This document shows, in pieces, positions 49,314-58,022 of a stretch of DNA of 64,000 bases. The notes under the pieces were generated by a model. The model had not been told where the DNA came from. It did not search any database and saw only the letters and a list, made by a program, of their open reading frames with translations. Each line of letters opens with the position of its first letter. Within the stretch, counting starts at the first letter, position 1. A program made the translations under genes and the position numbers. Source of the stretch: Sipunculus nudus (taxonomy: Eukaryota; Annelida; Sipuncula; Golfingiida; Sipunculidae); the NCBI GenBank assembly GCA_026874595.1, contig CM049314.1, positions 52,747,812 to 52,811,811 on the forward strand, read 5' to 3'.

Positions 49314-50168
49314 CTAGTCTTGCCTTATTCGTCTCCCGGAACGACAAGCTTTTTGAATATGGCCGATTCTACCACACTTGTAACACTTACAGTCAAATGC
49401 CCAGCAACTTTCCTGACTGTGAGAGATCTCACCACACCTGGTACATGGTTGCTGTGAATTTTCTGCGTTTCCTTGCGTTTCGCGGAAGCTTCTACGCGGT
49501 CGTCGGTCAAAATTCCTTGGTTTCTGTTCGGGAACTGCGTTCACGGTAGCTGCGTTTCTGACCTCAGCGGTAAGACCATCTAGACGTTGCGATAGTTCGC
49601 TTATCGCGGTCATTAACCGTGCATCAGGCACCACAGTTTGATTTGCCGTCGACTCGACTAACGTGGCAAAGCGCACAATGTCTTCTACAGATTGTGGATC
49701 TTTATGTATTACCACTTGTCTAATAGTGGGTTTTAGTCCAGACATTATGTCCATTTTATCTTCGTCTGTTACAGCCAGTTCAGCTGCCGGTTTACAAACA
49801 TTATCAACAAAGTCTCTGACAGACTGACTTGTACTTTGCACTGAATTCCATAGCTGTCGCCTTCTTTCCCATCTGGTTCTGGAATCGGGACCATATCTTT
49901 TCAGGAACGCCGACTCGAGAGTTGCGTAATCACTGGTCACTGTATCTGATAGCGACTGATACCAATTAAATGCCTGTTCACCAAGGTGCAGCGGAAAGGC
50001 AGTTACTTTATCCTCTCCAGTAAACTTTTTGAGCTTTAACAACAGTTCAAATTTGGCCAACCAAGAAGCTGCGTTCTCACCTTCATTTCCATTAAAGTGT
50101 CCCATAGTAAGTCCACTATCTCTCTTGACCTGGTTCATTCTGGATCTTGTACGGTCCGCAATGTTCAT
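49314..50168 (-). CDS. Chromovirus Gag with two CCHC zinc knuckles
   Basis: 284 codons, intact. I start at the ATG at 50168 (MNIADRTRSRMNQV): the longer frame reaches back into the LTR and reads through the primer binding site. The middle is a gypsy capsid (GHFNGNEGENAASWLAKFEL, FPLHLGEQAFNWYQSLSD, DFVDNVCKPAAELAV). The C-terminus has two Cys-x2-Cys-x4-His-x4-Cys knuckles, CTRCGEISHSQESC and CYKCGRIGHIQKAC, followed by a basic tail; these bind RNA for packaging. It ends at TAG, with the protease frame in phase directly behind. This is the only intact frame of the element. Confidence 0.88.
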   Translation of the reverse strand: MNIADRTRSRMNQVKRDSGLTMGHFNGNEGENAASWLAKFELLLKLKKFTGEDKVTAFPLHLGEQAFNWYQSLSDTVTSDYATLESAFLKRYGPDSRTRWERRRQLWNSVQSTSQSVRDFVDNVCKPAAELAVTDEDKMDIMSGLKPTIRQVVIHKDPQSVEDIVRFATLVESTANQTVVPDARLMTAISELSQRLDGLTAEVRNAATVNAVPEQKPRNFDRRPRRSFRETQGNAENSQQPCTRCGEISHSQESCWAFDCKCYKCGRIGHIQKACRSGRRIRQD

Positions 50169-50186
50169 GAGTGATGATATACCGCT

Positions 50187-50203
50187 ACCCGGATTCTCCA
50201 CCA
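50187..50203 (-). other. Chromovirus primer binding site
   Basis: On the minus strand TGGTGGAGAATCCGGG begins five bases after the 5' LTR end (CACATCA, TAATT). A 16-base complement to a tRNA 3' end including CCA is expected here; I cannot assign the tRNA. Confidence 0.8.
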
Positions 50204-50208
50204 AATTA

Positions 50209-51114
50209 TGATGTGTGATTGGGGAAAGTACTTGCACATGCATGTAAGCCACTCTCACACCACGATATTAAAGAGAACTCCGTTCTGTAGAACTAATCTT
50301 GTATTAATTAAATAACCATTTTCACAAGTTGCCAGTCCTGAAGCCTTCCAAATATAAAGACCTGAGTTCAAAATACTCCGACGGTACTAACGTTGACTAT
50401 AATGCTAAATTTATCTATAGCTCTCCATATCTCTAGACTTTGTCTGCTGGGTTTATTTATAGCTAGTCCCCCAAAGATTGAGAACCTAAACGAAACAGCC
50501 ATAACCTGAGGCTAAATTGTGTGCTATATGGTCTCGGTTTAGCAAAATCTGTGTTTCCGGTCATGCCTTTAATCCCGAATAGCTTATCTAAAATATATCT
50601 AATTTAAGTAAGAATAACTCTTACGTAACGGTGACTTTTTCTAGCCCATATCTTACTAGATGATAAAAAGTAGGCATTCATAGAATATTTAATAAAACTA
50701 AATTAAGAGTAGAGTAAGTGGATATGATTCCATCGTGTTGTGCTTTGATCGTTAATTGCTTAAATGTTACAACACGTAATCCTTACATAACCAACATGAG
50801 TGTGGTCTACAGTTTTGGCTACCTAATGATATATAAATGAACCAGACTGGCTAAAAGTCATTTAAACTAAAGGGACCTCAATTTTCCAAACTAACACACG
50901 CACTATATTCCTTTGTCTGTGAACTATATGCTTTAGTTGACCAGTACACCAGTGCAATTAGTTCAACAGCAAACCCCATACAGTACACAGCGCATAAGCA
51001 AAAAGGTGACAGCCCGACCTGTCAGCCTGTCTTGGGCAAGCGACTGGAGTCTCCCCCTGAGGGTAAACGGTCACTGCTAACGTATATACTACAGCGTGAT
51101 TTTACACTATAACA
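50209..51114 (-). repeat. Chromovirus 5' LTR (906 bp)
   Basis: It matches 43361-44336 over its whole length except for the missing second copy of the 71-bp segment. Termini are TGATGTGTGATTGGGG and ACTATAACA on the plus strand. The copy of the target duplication follows at 51115-51120. Confidence 0.93.
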
Positions 51115-51167
51115 ATGATAATGAAATAAGTGGTGTCAGGTGATTCATGGTGAGGTTTATTTTTCAG

Positions 51168-52469
51168 CATTTTCCTGATAATATGGGGCCAACAGAAGAA
51201 AATCCAAATCCATTTCCAGCTGACCCATACGATGCTCGATTTTCAAACCCTAAAATATCTAGAAAAAGGCCTGCAGTGCGTACTCCAGTTTCGCCAAGGA
51301 CTAAAAAGAAAAAAAGTGGACCCTAACCAGGATTACAGTCCAGATGTCAGTTCCGGTCACTTCAGGACACCTGTCAGACCAACCAGAATTTCAGATAATG
51401 AGGCTGCTGATGTTCTATTGTCACTCTCGGCACCACAAGCACCACTTGCTACATCATCAACATCTAAAACTACAACACTTGCTACACCACCTACAACTAC
51501 AACATTTGTTACATCATCAACACCTACAGCTACAAAAGGGTCAGAAGAAACGTCAGGTGGAAAAAAAAGCCTCAGAGACAGATGTTCATCTCAGAAATAT
51601 TAAAGAATGATACAAATTGTTTTAGATACACAGGTGTGAGAACAATTGCACACCTTGATTTTATATTCAAATGGTTAGAGCCAACAGCAAAGTTTAGACT
51701 GTGGGATGGGAAATATAAAGGTACTCCTGGAAAGAAAGGTGGACGTAAACGAGCAGTGCTTACTTTGTATCAAGAATACTTATTGACCTTAGTGAGGATC
51801 CGTCGAGGTTTTGACACCTGTCACCTTGCTTTTCTCTTTGCCATATCTCAAAGTCATGTTTGCAGAATATTTAATTTGTGGATTAACTTCATGTACCACT
51901 GCATGCTTCCTCTAATTGGCCTAGCCGGAAAGTTGTTCAAGCAAACATTCCATATACATTAAAGAAATATCCCAGAACTAGGTGTATTATAGATTGTACA
52001 GAATTTTGTTGAAAAGCCCCTGAGACCTCTAGCCCAACGCCAGACATGGTCAAACTACAAACATGCAAACACATTTAAGATGCTAGCAGGCATAATGCCA
52101 TCAGGATCTAATTTGTACAGTGGCTCTATTTCTGATGTACAAATTGTCAAGGATAGTGGGTTTCTGGAGAAAATAGAAACAGATGATGATATTATGGCTG
52201 ACAGAGGGTTTAATATTTGCCACCTTCTTTTGCCTATGAAGGCAACTCTTAATATCCCTGCATTCAGTCACGGTAAAAACTTAAGCCGCAAGGCTTTACA
52301 ACACTCAAGACATGTTGCAAGTGTAAGGATACATGTAGAAAGGGCAATCAGGAGACTGAAAACATACAAAATCTTGAGTGGAATCATTCCAATAAGATTA
52401 AGGTACAGATTAAATCAAATAACTACAATTGCAGCTGTATTATGTAATCTCCAGCAGCGTCTGGCATGA
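51168..52469 (+). pseudogene. DDE transposase, main exon (DDE_Tnp_4 / ISL2EU type)
   Basis: The exon opens after a CAG acceptor with HFPDNMGPTEENPNP, completing the THAP finger. A Thr/Ser/Pro-rich linker follows (to about 51560, with one frame change near 51310). 51582-51962 has LDFIFKWLEPTAK, KKGGRKRAVLTLYQEYLLTL and a helix-turn-helix-like LAFLFAISQSHVCRIF. The DDE core is in three frames: IIDCTEF with the first Asp near 51990, LYSGSISDVQIVKDSGFL with the second, IMADRGFN, and VRIHVERAIRRLKTYKILSG with the Glu. Two frameshifts lie near 51915 and 52010, on either side of the first Asp. It would cut and paste the element; this copy cannot. Confidence 0.85.
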
Positions 52470-52580
52470 TAGTATCACATGGTTCACAGCAAATGGCCTT
52501 CGTGATTAAGCAGCATCTGGCATGGTGCATTAGCAGATACATTTATATGAGATACAAAGTCTGTAACTTGACATGTAAAC

Positions 52581-54610
52581 TTATACCTTTCCCAGGAGGA
52601 ATGAGAAATAGCTGTTTCTGTAAAATGATACCACTTTGCTCTGTACTTCTGTCCATCATTCAGGGTCAAAATGCACTTCAATGTTTTCTATACCTTTGTG
52701 AGTATACACTACCAGATTACATATATGTATACCTGTGACTGCCATTTGTGTCATGATCTGATAGTAATATTTATGTTTTTTGTTGATTTCCAGTTTCCCC
52801 TGTGTGTCTTTTTCGTTGCAATACCAGAAGCAACTATTGCTGCCTTTGGGTGGAAATTACGTTTTGAATATAAACACTTGCATTCGATTAAGAAAGGGCC
52901 ACAGTGAGAACATTTAGCAATGCCATCTGGGGAAGCACCAAGGAATGGGATATCTGAACTTATAAACAAACCAGGAACATGAATAGAACATTTTCTCTGG
53001 TGATACCTGTGAACTTTAATGAATAAATTTCTAGCTTTATCTTCATATTTTTGGCCAAACAGCAAAGCTTGTGGCAGATTAGATTCATTCAATGTGCTAC
53101 CCCTATGAAGATTGCTGCATGTGTTCTCATGGTCTTTTGATGAACATACAGAATAAACCTGTGTTGCTGTGATCAGCCCTTTTCTCATTGCAGGCCAGTT
53201 AGTGTTGTGATGCTGACCTAGTGTGCCCTCTTCTATTGTTTAGATGTCTGTCTTGCCATATGACAGGCATTGAGAGACTGAATCATGATTTGACCACTGG
53301 TGTTGCTTTTTACATTGTAAACCTTTTTGAGAGGAGTATCCATGTTAATTTCTGGGTATGTATGCAGATCTTTGCTCCTCTCATGCCTTGCATCTAAACC
53401 ACATGACATAGAGTCAATTTGTTTAATTCCCTCAAAGAAAGAATCAGCTGATGGCAGTTCTATGTCTTGCATCACTGGTCTATACAGGTAATCCATGGAA
53501 ACAGTGTCGGCCTGTACTGATGTGTCTAGGCTGGTCACAGGTACCGCTTTAGTGGTTGAGACGCTGCGTCGAACCCATCTGCACGTTCCTGATGTCACAC
53601 TTGGCTTTTTCTGATCATCAATGAAATCCATGACCTCAAACAACGTGGCAACAACATGCCGACAACAGCCGTCCATCCTAAAATTTAAATTTATCACAGT
53701 TATACCAATATAACACAACTTTAGTTATAAAATTGAATTAATTAATTCACAACAGGCATTTATTTTAGGCATTAAAATATTATTATGTAATTGCACTGAT
53801 TTTCCTGATATAATAAACATTGTAGTGATGTGTAACATAGACCATTTTGAAAGCATGGTTCCATTTGTAATTTCAGCTATTATGAACATGCCAAGAATTA
53901 TTTTTTAAAAATATATTTTATAAAATATTTACTGGTATTTCATAAAGTAATGACATGTCTTTTTTCAATGAATGAATGAATGAATTGATGGATGGATGGA
54001 TGGATGGATGGATGAATTAATAGGTTATAAAACACACTTACCCTCCTTGCAGTTACAGAAAGAAGAGTATATGGAACTCTGGGCAGGTGCCCTTGTGAGT
54101 ATTATCCAGCACTGGTAATATTGTCTCTTAGATACGGGATCTCTGTCCCTTGTTCTGGGCTTGACATCAGCAACAAGTCCACAATAACTATTATCTTCAG
54201 AAAAATGTACGACTAACATCCATGACAAATCCGTCCTTGAACATGGTATACCCTTCAAGCTTCTGGTAGTCCCGTAAGCTGGTATGACTGTACCCATCAA
54301 ATGATGTAAGGAAATTATACAGATCAAACACAGACAAAGGGGGGAGGCATGAAATATCACTATCAAAAGGCAATGTGCTGGGGTTTGGTAGAGTTAAATC
54401 ACTGTGTGTACTAAGTTTTTCTTTGAGCACTGCCTCCCTGTCTTCTAGTAAACCATCAGGGTCAACAGTGAGACCCAGGTCTCTGGCACTGTCACACAGA
54501 TCCTGTAGCTCTGCTTTTTTAAAGTTAGCACTGACCACCCCTCTACTCTTCAGGTACTCCTGTAACTCTTTAACTGATTTAGACGCAAAATTTGTAAAAA
54601 CAGAAGCCAT
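52581..54610 (-). pseudogene. SAP-SWIM-YqaJ nuclease gene of the DNA transposon
   Basis: The second gene of the element. Exon 1 starts MASVFTNFASK at 54610 and has a SAP-like helix pair (SVKELQEYLKSRGVV, FKKAELQDLC), then SVFDLYNFLTSFDGYSHTSL; it changes frame near 54215 and continues with VKPRTRDRDPVSK to CNCKEG, the first half of a SWIM zinc finger. A GTAAGT donor (54039) and TTTTAG acceptor (53688) bound a 350-bp intron. Exon 2 begins with DGCCRHVVATLFEV, the Cys-x-His half. The YqaJ nuclease core follows after another frame change: LPQALLFGQKYEDKARNLF, FLGASPDGI (Asp) and LIECKC (Glu-x-Lys), the PD-(D/E)XK site. A last frame change near 52795 leads to the stop at 52581. The nuclease would process DNA ends; inactive here. 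Confidence 0.82.
53687..54040 (-). other. Intron of the YqaJ gene, with a GGAT microsatellite
   Basis: GT and AG boundaries lie inside the SWIM motif. The intron holds a GAATGAATGAATGAATTG(ATGG)n microsatellite at 53967-54015. The phase of the two exons as written does not agree by one base. Confidence 0.65.
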
Positions 54611-54685
54611 AATACTGAGTGAAAGTAGCATGTACAGACACAGCAGTCACTGTATACTATGACTACCGAGGGCTGCAGCAGCCAC

Positions 54686-54700
54686 TGTTTGTACCACCAG
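54686..54700 (-). repeat. Right terminal inverted repeat of the DNA transposon
   Basis: TGTTTGTACCACCAG, the reverse complement of 42611-42625, followed by CCAGCTTG, the candidate target duplication, and then by gypsy-2 Pol sequence. Confidence 0.65.
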
Positions 54701-54947
54701 CCAGCTTGACCCCTAGATGACCCCACTTAATGGAGAGTTCCGGAGTAGATCTATTACAACGGAAGCTCTCCCACGGAAACCTGTTACTCCCAGGCTTCAG
54801 TCATCACCAGGCCCTCCGTCAACTTCTCCAGGAGTTTTGCACCGCCAGTCCGACCCCTCGCAAGAACCTACCACCGCCAGCGCATCACCTAGACGCTCTA
54901 GCCGCCAAAGGGTTGCACCGCCTTGGCTTGATGATTATGTTCATTAA
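54701..54947 (+). pseudogene. gypsy-2 Pol C-terminus
   Basis: The frame from 54717 is rich in Ser, Pro and Arg and ends ASPRRSSRQRVAPPWLDDYVH. Such an RRSSRQR...PxWxxDY tail is a usual C-terminus of this gypsy lineage's polyprotein. It lies on the plus strand like the rest of gypsy-2 and directly follows the right end of the transposon, so I take it as the displaced end of that pol. Confidence 0.6.
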
Positions 54948-55097
54948 TGGGGCAGAATAATCCCAAGGCTGGAGGGCAATCTACCGATTGAAGGCCTATC
55001 TTGTGTTCGGCTCTTCCTGGTCTCTACTCTCCATGGATATACTATCCGCATTTATCAGCCATTGTTTACCCTTATGGATCCTGGGTGTACCAATGAC

Positions 55098-55120
55098 TCG
55101 GGGGGCCGGGGGGGGGGGGG
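55098..55120 (+). other. G-rich tract, probable polypurine tract of gypsy-2
   Basis: A GGGGGGCC(G)13 tract stands about 150 bp after the gypsy-2 stop. It fits the place of a polypurine tract. An AATAAA lies at 55259-55264 in the DNA that follows, which may be the remaining 3' LTR (about 55121-55277). Confidence 0.45.
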
Positions 55121-55279
55121 ATAGAGGATAACCTGCAGAACTGACCTTACATATAAGTAGTTATTTAGATTAAGTATAAGCTAACACTGTTCATTAACAT
55201 TTAAATTAAAACCTGTTATATCATTGTGTCTTTCAGATCTCCATCATTTCTGATCTCGAATAAAGATATCTGAAAACAG

Positions 55280-55766
55280 TGGTGTACCTACTCATTTAAG
55301 ATAAAGTTAAGATCACTATGATCAATTTTCGTTTCATACAGACCCACAATGTGAACCAAGGGAAGCGCTCAGGAAAAAGTCCGAGCGCTCGGTAGCCCGA
55401 CGTGGGTCAGAGCAATGCCAGGTGTGAACCTAGGAGAGGGTTCGGTGAAAGCTAGCTCGGTACACTCGGTCGCGATCGGTAAAAAGACCGACCCGTTCAA
55501 AAGTATACACCTGGTGGACAGTAGAGGAACCAGTGGCGCTACAGGACACGTGGCTTTATTTATTTTTCCTATATAACATCTACAAAACCCCTGAAGTTTG
55601 GGCCTCTTTTTAATAATTATCAAAATAAATTCCGATATTAAACCTTTTTTCATCTGAAATTTTGATGTTTCTACAGTCAAACAAGGCCAAGAAAATCAGG
55701 GCTTTTTATCACATTTTCTCACCAGCCTGGTCCGAATGCAGTGAAGCCAAAAATACCCTCCAAACA
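55280..55766. other. Unassigned stretch
   Basis: About 0.5 kb; a GC-richer patch at 55360-55480 has repeated CGCTCGG and GGTCGGT-like words. No gene recognised. Confidence 0.5.
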
Positions 55767-56324
55767 GTAGACTGGTACCATGCTCTATTATGGCCCTCAG
55801 GCAAGCATAGAGACAGGCGCGTACAACGCCATCTTAAGTACTCCCAGCTGCAACTCCTGACTTACCTGTACACTAGTTCCAACTGCAGTATGCACGCTCA
55901 TACCGATTGTCATGGACATTCACGCGAACCTTGCTGATTATCCGTGAAGATTTCTCATAAATTTACTTTCTTTAGTTATTTCTAGTTTTCAAATATTGAA
56001 AAATGAGTTGCTGCACAAAAATTGAATGATGGATGTATAGATAATACGATATATTGAATCTTGATATTCCACTGTACGTGGCATTGGTTTATTATCAATA
56101 TCTATTAATCTAATCATAAATGGCACACGAAATGTACAGTCAACTTCTGGCAACTTCTCTGAGCAAACGAAATGCTTTTTGTTATCATATATAATACATA
56201 TATACTGGAGTTGAAACAGTCTGCCGGGAGTAACTAAGATGGCGTTGTACGCCCGCGTCTCTATAATTGGCCTAGAGCAACGGTACCATAATAGAGCGAG
56301 GTACCACTCTATCGAAGCAGTCCA
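55767..56324. mobile_element. Snap-back (MITE-like) repeat with roughly 90-bp inverted arms
   Basis: The left arm (TAGACTGGTACCATGCTCTA, GCATAGAGACAGGCGCGTAC, AACGCCATCTTAAGTACTCC, to about 55855) and the right arm (GGAGTAACTAAGATGGCGTT, GTACGCCCGCGTCTCTATAA, ACCATAATAGAGCGAGGTAC, 56228-56324) are inverted copies with moderate divergence. The interior is AT-rich. No coding capacity. Confidence 0.7.
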
Positions 56325-57164
56325 ATATAAACATTTGGAAAACATGTCTTTGATTGGCCACAGATTTCAAAATATTTGACTGATACCTTTAAATCTGGTT
56401 AAGATCATGCTAAACAAAATAAAAATCAAACAATAGTGAAACAAAAATGGGCCCCACCCCTAATTCTGATAAAACAGTATTAGGCCTACAAGGATGGGGT
56501 TTTTGTTATTATTTAGCTTGGGTAACATGGCTGAATTTACAAATACTCCTCCATGCATCCCACAGACAATATGAACTAAGGCAGATAAAAGTCAATTAGT
56601 GGCCACAAGAATTTATTAGAAAGAGCTACAGAATTACCGGTACACAAGAATCATGCCCTGACTGATATTACATAACAATTATATATAAATACGAACCAGA
56701 ATGTGGCTGTCCAGGTTTCCCTGGTCCCTATAATCTCAGCTTCTGCTAAGATGGACCAGAGAGGCTCAGAGCCCGGTGGGACAGACACCGTACATCTACA
56801 GTGTTCATCAGTCCCGGGCATAAGAGACAGGGCTGGGCTGGTACATGGCTCATGTATCAGTTATTCCAGCCCTGCATCGCCAGCTCTGTGGTCATTGGTC
56901 AACCCAAGAGTTCTGCATCTGATGGCTTTCATACCAAGTGAATCTCCCCTGGTAGCCATGATGTCATAGGGTGTTTCCCCGGTAATACCAGGGGTAGGGC
57001 ATTTGTGTAACAATAGGTTTCTTTTAAGGCCTCTTGCCATAACAGTTAGAGCCAATCAGAGCAGGCCAAACCATTCACTTCTCTCCTTCAGGTTCAGAGC
57101 TTCGTAACCCCAGGGCATGTAAATAAACAGGACCACGTGACCTACATAAAAGCCAGTGTGATTT
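56325..57164. other. Unassigned stretch
   Basis: About 0.8 kb. A plus frame at 56703-56969 has no known motif. Nothing else seen. Confidence 0.5.
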
Positions 57165-57815
57165 GGGGCGCACTCGAAAATTCGAAACTGGTTTCGGTTC
57201 CGGGAAAACTGGTTCTGTATGGTTTCATCATATATTTTAAGTGGACGGTTTCGGTTTTAATAGAAAATATTGATAAAATCGTGAATTATTTATTATTAAT
57301 TAAATAAATTAATGATGAAAATTTTCTCAAACGCTAGAGATCCTTGCCTTGGCACTTTGAGTCCCAATGAGAGCATGATTATTTGTGACTGGCAAATATA
57401 TATTAAATTATGATGAAAATATTCTGTTTCTCTCCATCTTATAACATGTACATGTGGCAAACAGCATGGACGCACAGTATACGTGCGGCTCATCTTTAGC
57501 TATATATGGTTATAGTAGGAATTTTTAATTCAAAACACTTCCGAAAGAATTTTTATATCTCAATCATTGCTTTATTAACTCTAACAGGTATTAACAGTAT
57601 CCATTAATATAATAATTAACAAAATTGCACTACTTATATAATTTGGCCCACCTCCGCCATCTTTCCAGTATAATTATCGAGTGGGCGGTTTTGGCGAAAC
57701 CGAAACCATGTCCGGAGATGGTTTCGCAATTTCGCCAAAACCAGTGTCGGTTTCGCTATTAGTAAGTGAATGGATTCGCTGAACCGAAACCAGTTTCACA
57801 CTCTCGAGTGGGGCG
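57165..57815. mobile_element. MITE-like element with GAAACTGGTTTCGGTT inverted repeats
   Basis: The left end (GCGCACTCGAAAATTC, GAAACTGGTTTCGGTTCC) and the reverse complement of the right end (CCCCACTCGAGAGTGT, GAAACTGGTTTCGGTTCA) match over about 35 bp. More GAAACC/GGTTTCG repeats lie just inside both ends. The interior is AT-rich without a gene. No clear target duplication. Confidence 0.6.
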
Positions 57816-57932
57816 TATGTGGAGGTAGACTGGCACCCGGATATGCACAACGCCATCTTCAGTACTAGTCTCTTACACCGACACACGGTGGCGCTCCGCA
57901 ACCCCCAGTGGAAGAGGCTATCTTCAGTTCTC

Positions 57933-58022
57933 CTAGACTGGTACCCTGCTCTATTATGGCCCCCAGCCAAGCATAGATTGGCCTGGAGCAGCGGTGCCAC
58001 AATAGAGCGGGGTATCAGTCTA
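57933..58022. repeat. 90-bp hairpin related to the 55.8-kb snap-back element
   Basis: TAGACTGGTACCCTGCTCTA at the left and the reverse complement of the right end, TAGACTGATACCCCGCTCTA, form a stem of about 27 bp with few mismatches, and the inner text (CCCAGCCAAGCATAGATTGG) resembles the arm of the element at 55767. A decayed further copy is at 57832-57880. Confidence 0.7.

Larger units (their letters stand above)
43361..51114 (-). mobile_element. Complete Ty3/gypsy chromovirus, 7.75 kb
   Basis: Both LTRs (TG...CA ends), target duplication, primer binding site, gag, pol and polypurine tract are present, on the minus strand. Order from the 5' LTR: gag (50168-49314), protease (about 49290-48960), RT (48574-47500), RNase H (to about 46816), integrase (46785 onward) ending in a chromodomain (45238). 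The LTRs differ by roughly two dozen substitutions over about 905 aligned bases by eye, plus a 71-bp duplication in one, so the insertion is not recent. Pol has frameshifts and stops. It lies in the intron of the THAP transposase gene. Confidence 0.93.
42951..51167 (+). other. Transposase intron holding the chromovirus
   Basis: The donor is AAAG|GTATATG at 42951, the acceptor TTTATTTTTCAG at 51156-51167. Without the chromovirus and one TSD copy the intron would be about 460 bp. It also holds an AT/AG microsatellite flanked by a local duplication. Confidence 0.65.
42611..54700. mobile_element. Two-gene DNA transposon, THAP/DDE transposase plus YqaJ nuclease (ISL2EU-like)
   Basis: Terminal 15-bp inverted repeats CTGGTGGTACAAACA (42611-42625; reverse complement at 54686-54700) bracket two convergent genes. 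The plus-strand gene encodes a THAP zinc finger and DDE transposase (42.74-52.47 kb); the minus-strand gene encodes a SAP-SWIM-YqaJ protein (54.61-52.58 kb). The two stops are about 110 bp apart. Subtracting the chromovirus (7,754 bp plus 6-bp duplication) leaves about 4.3 kb, a plausible full length. The flanks on both sides are gypsy-2 Pol. A transposase paired with a YqaJ nuclease is, as I recall, the hallmark of ISL2EU elements; the 8-bp duplication is my own reading. Both genes carry frameshifts. Confidence 0.75.
38601..55277 (+). mobile_element. Plus-strand Ty3/gypsy element split by later insertions (gypsy-2)
   Basis: The base layer of the nest. Pol text runs from just upstream of RT (about 38640) to 38933, resumes at 39868 after the dispersed repeat, continues through RT, RNase H and integrase to 42610, and resumes after the DNA transposon at 54701 with the Pol C-terminus (ends 54947). 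A purine-rich G tract (55098-55120) and a short region with AATAAA at 55259 look like a polypurine tract and part of a 3' LTR. The 5' LTR and gag are not found, so the left side is truncated near the poly-C tract at 38604-38614. The far right boundary is an estimate. Confidence 0.75.

Noticed and set aside
50029-50211. 60-codon plus-strand frame over gag and primer binding site
   Set aside because: Antisense shadow of gag; no independent support.
51344-51610. His/Leu-rich frame overlapping the transposase linker
   Set aside because: It is the alternate frame of an ACA/ACT-rich Thr linker; composition is explained by the real frame.
56703-56969. 88-codon plus frame as a gene
   Set aside because: No motif, no splice or promoter context, and it lies among MITE-like repeats.
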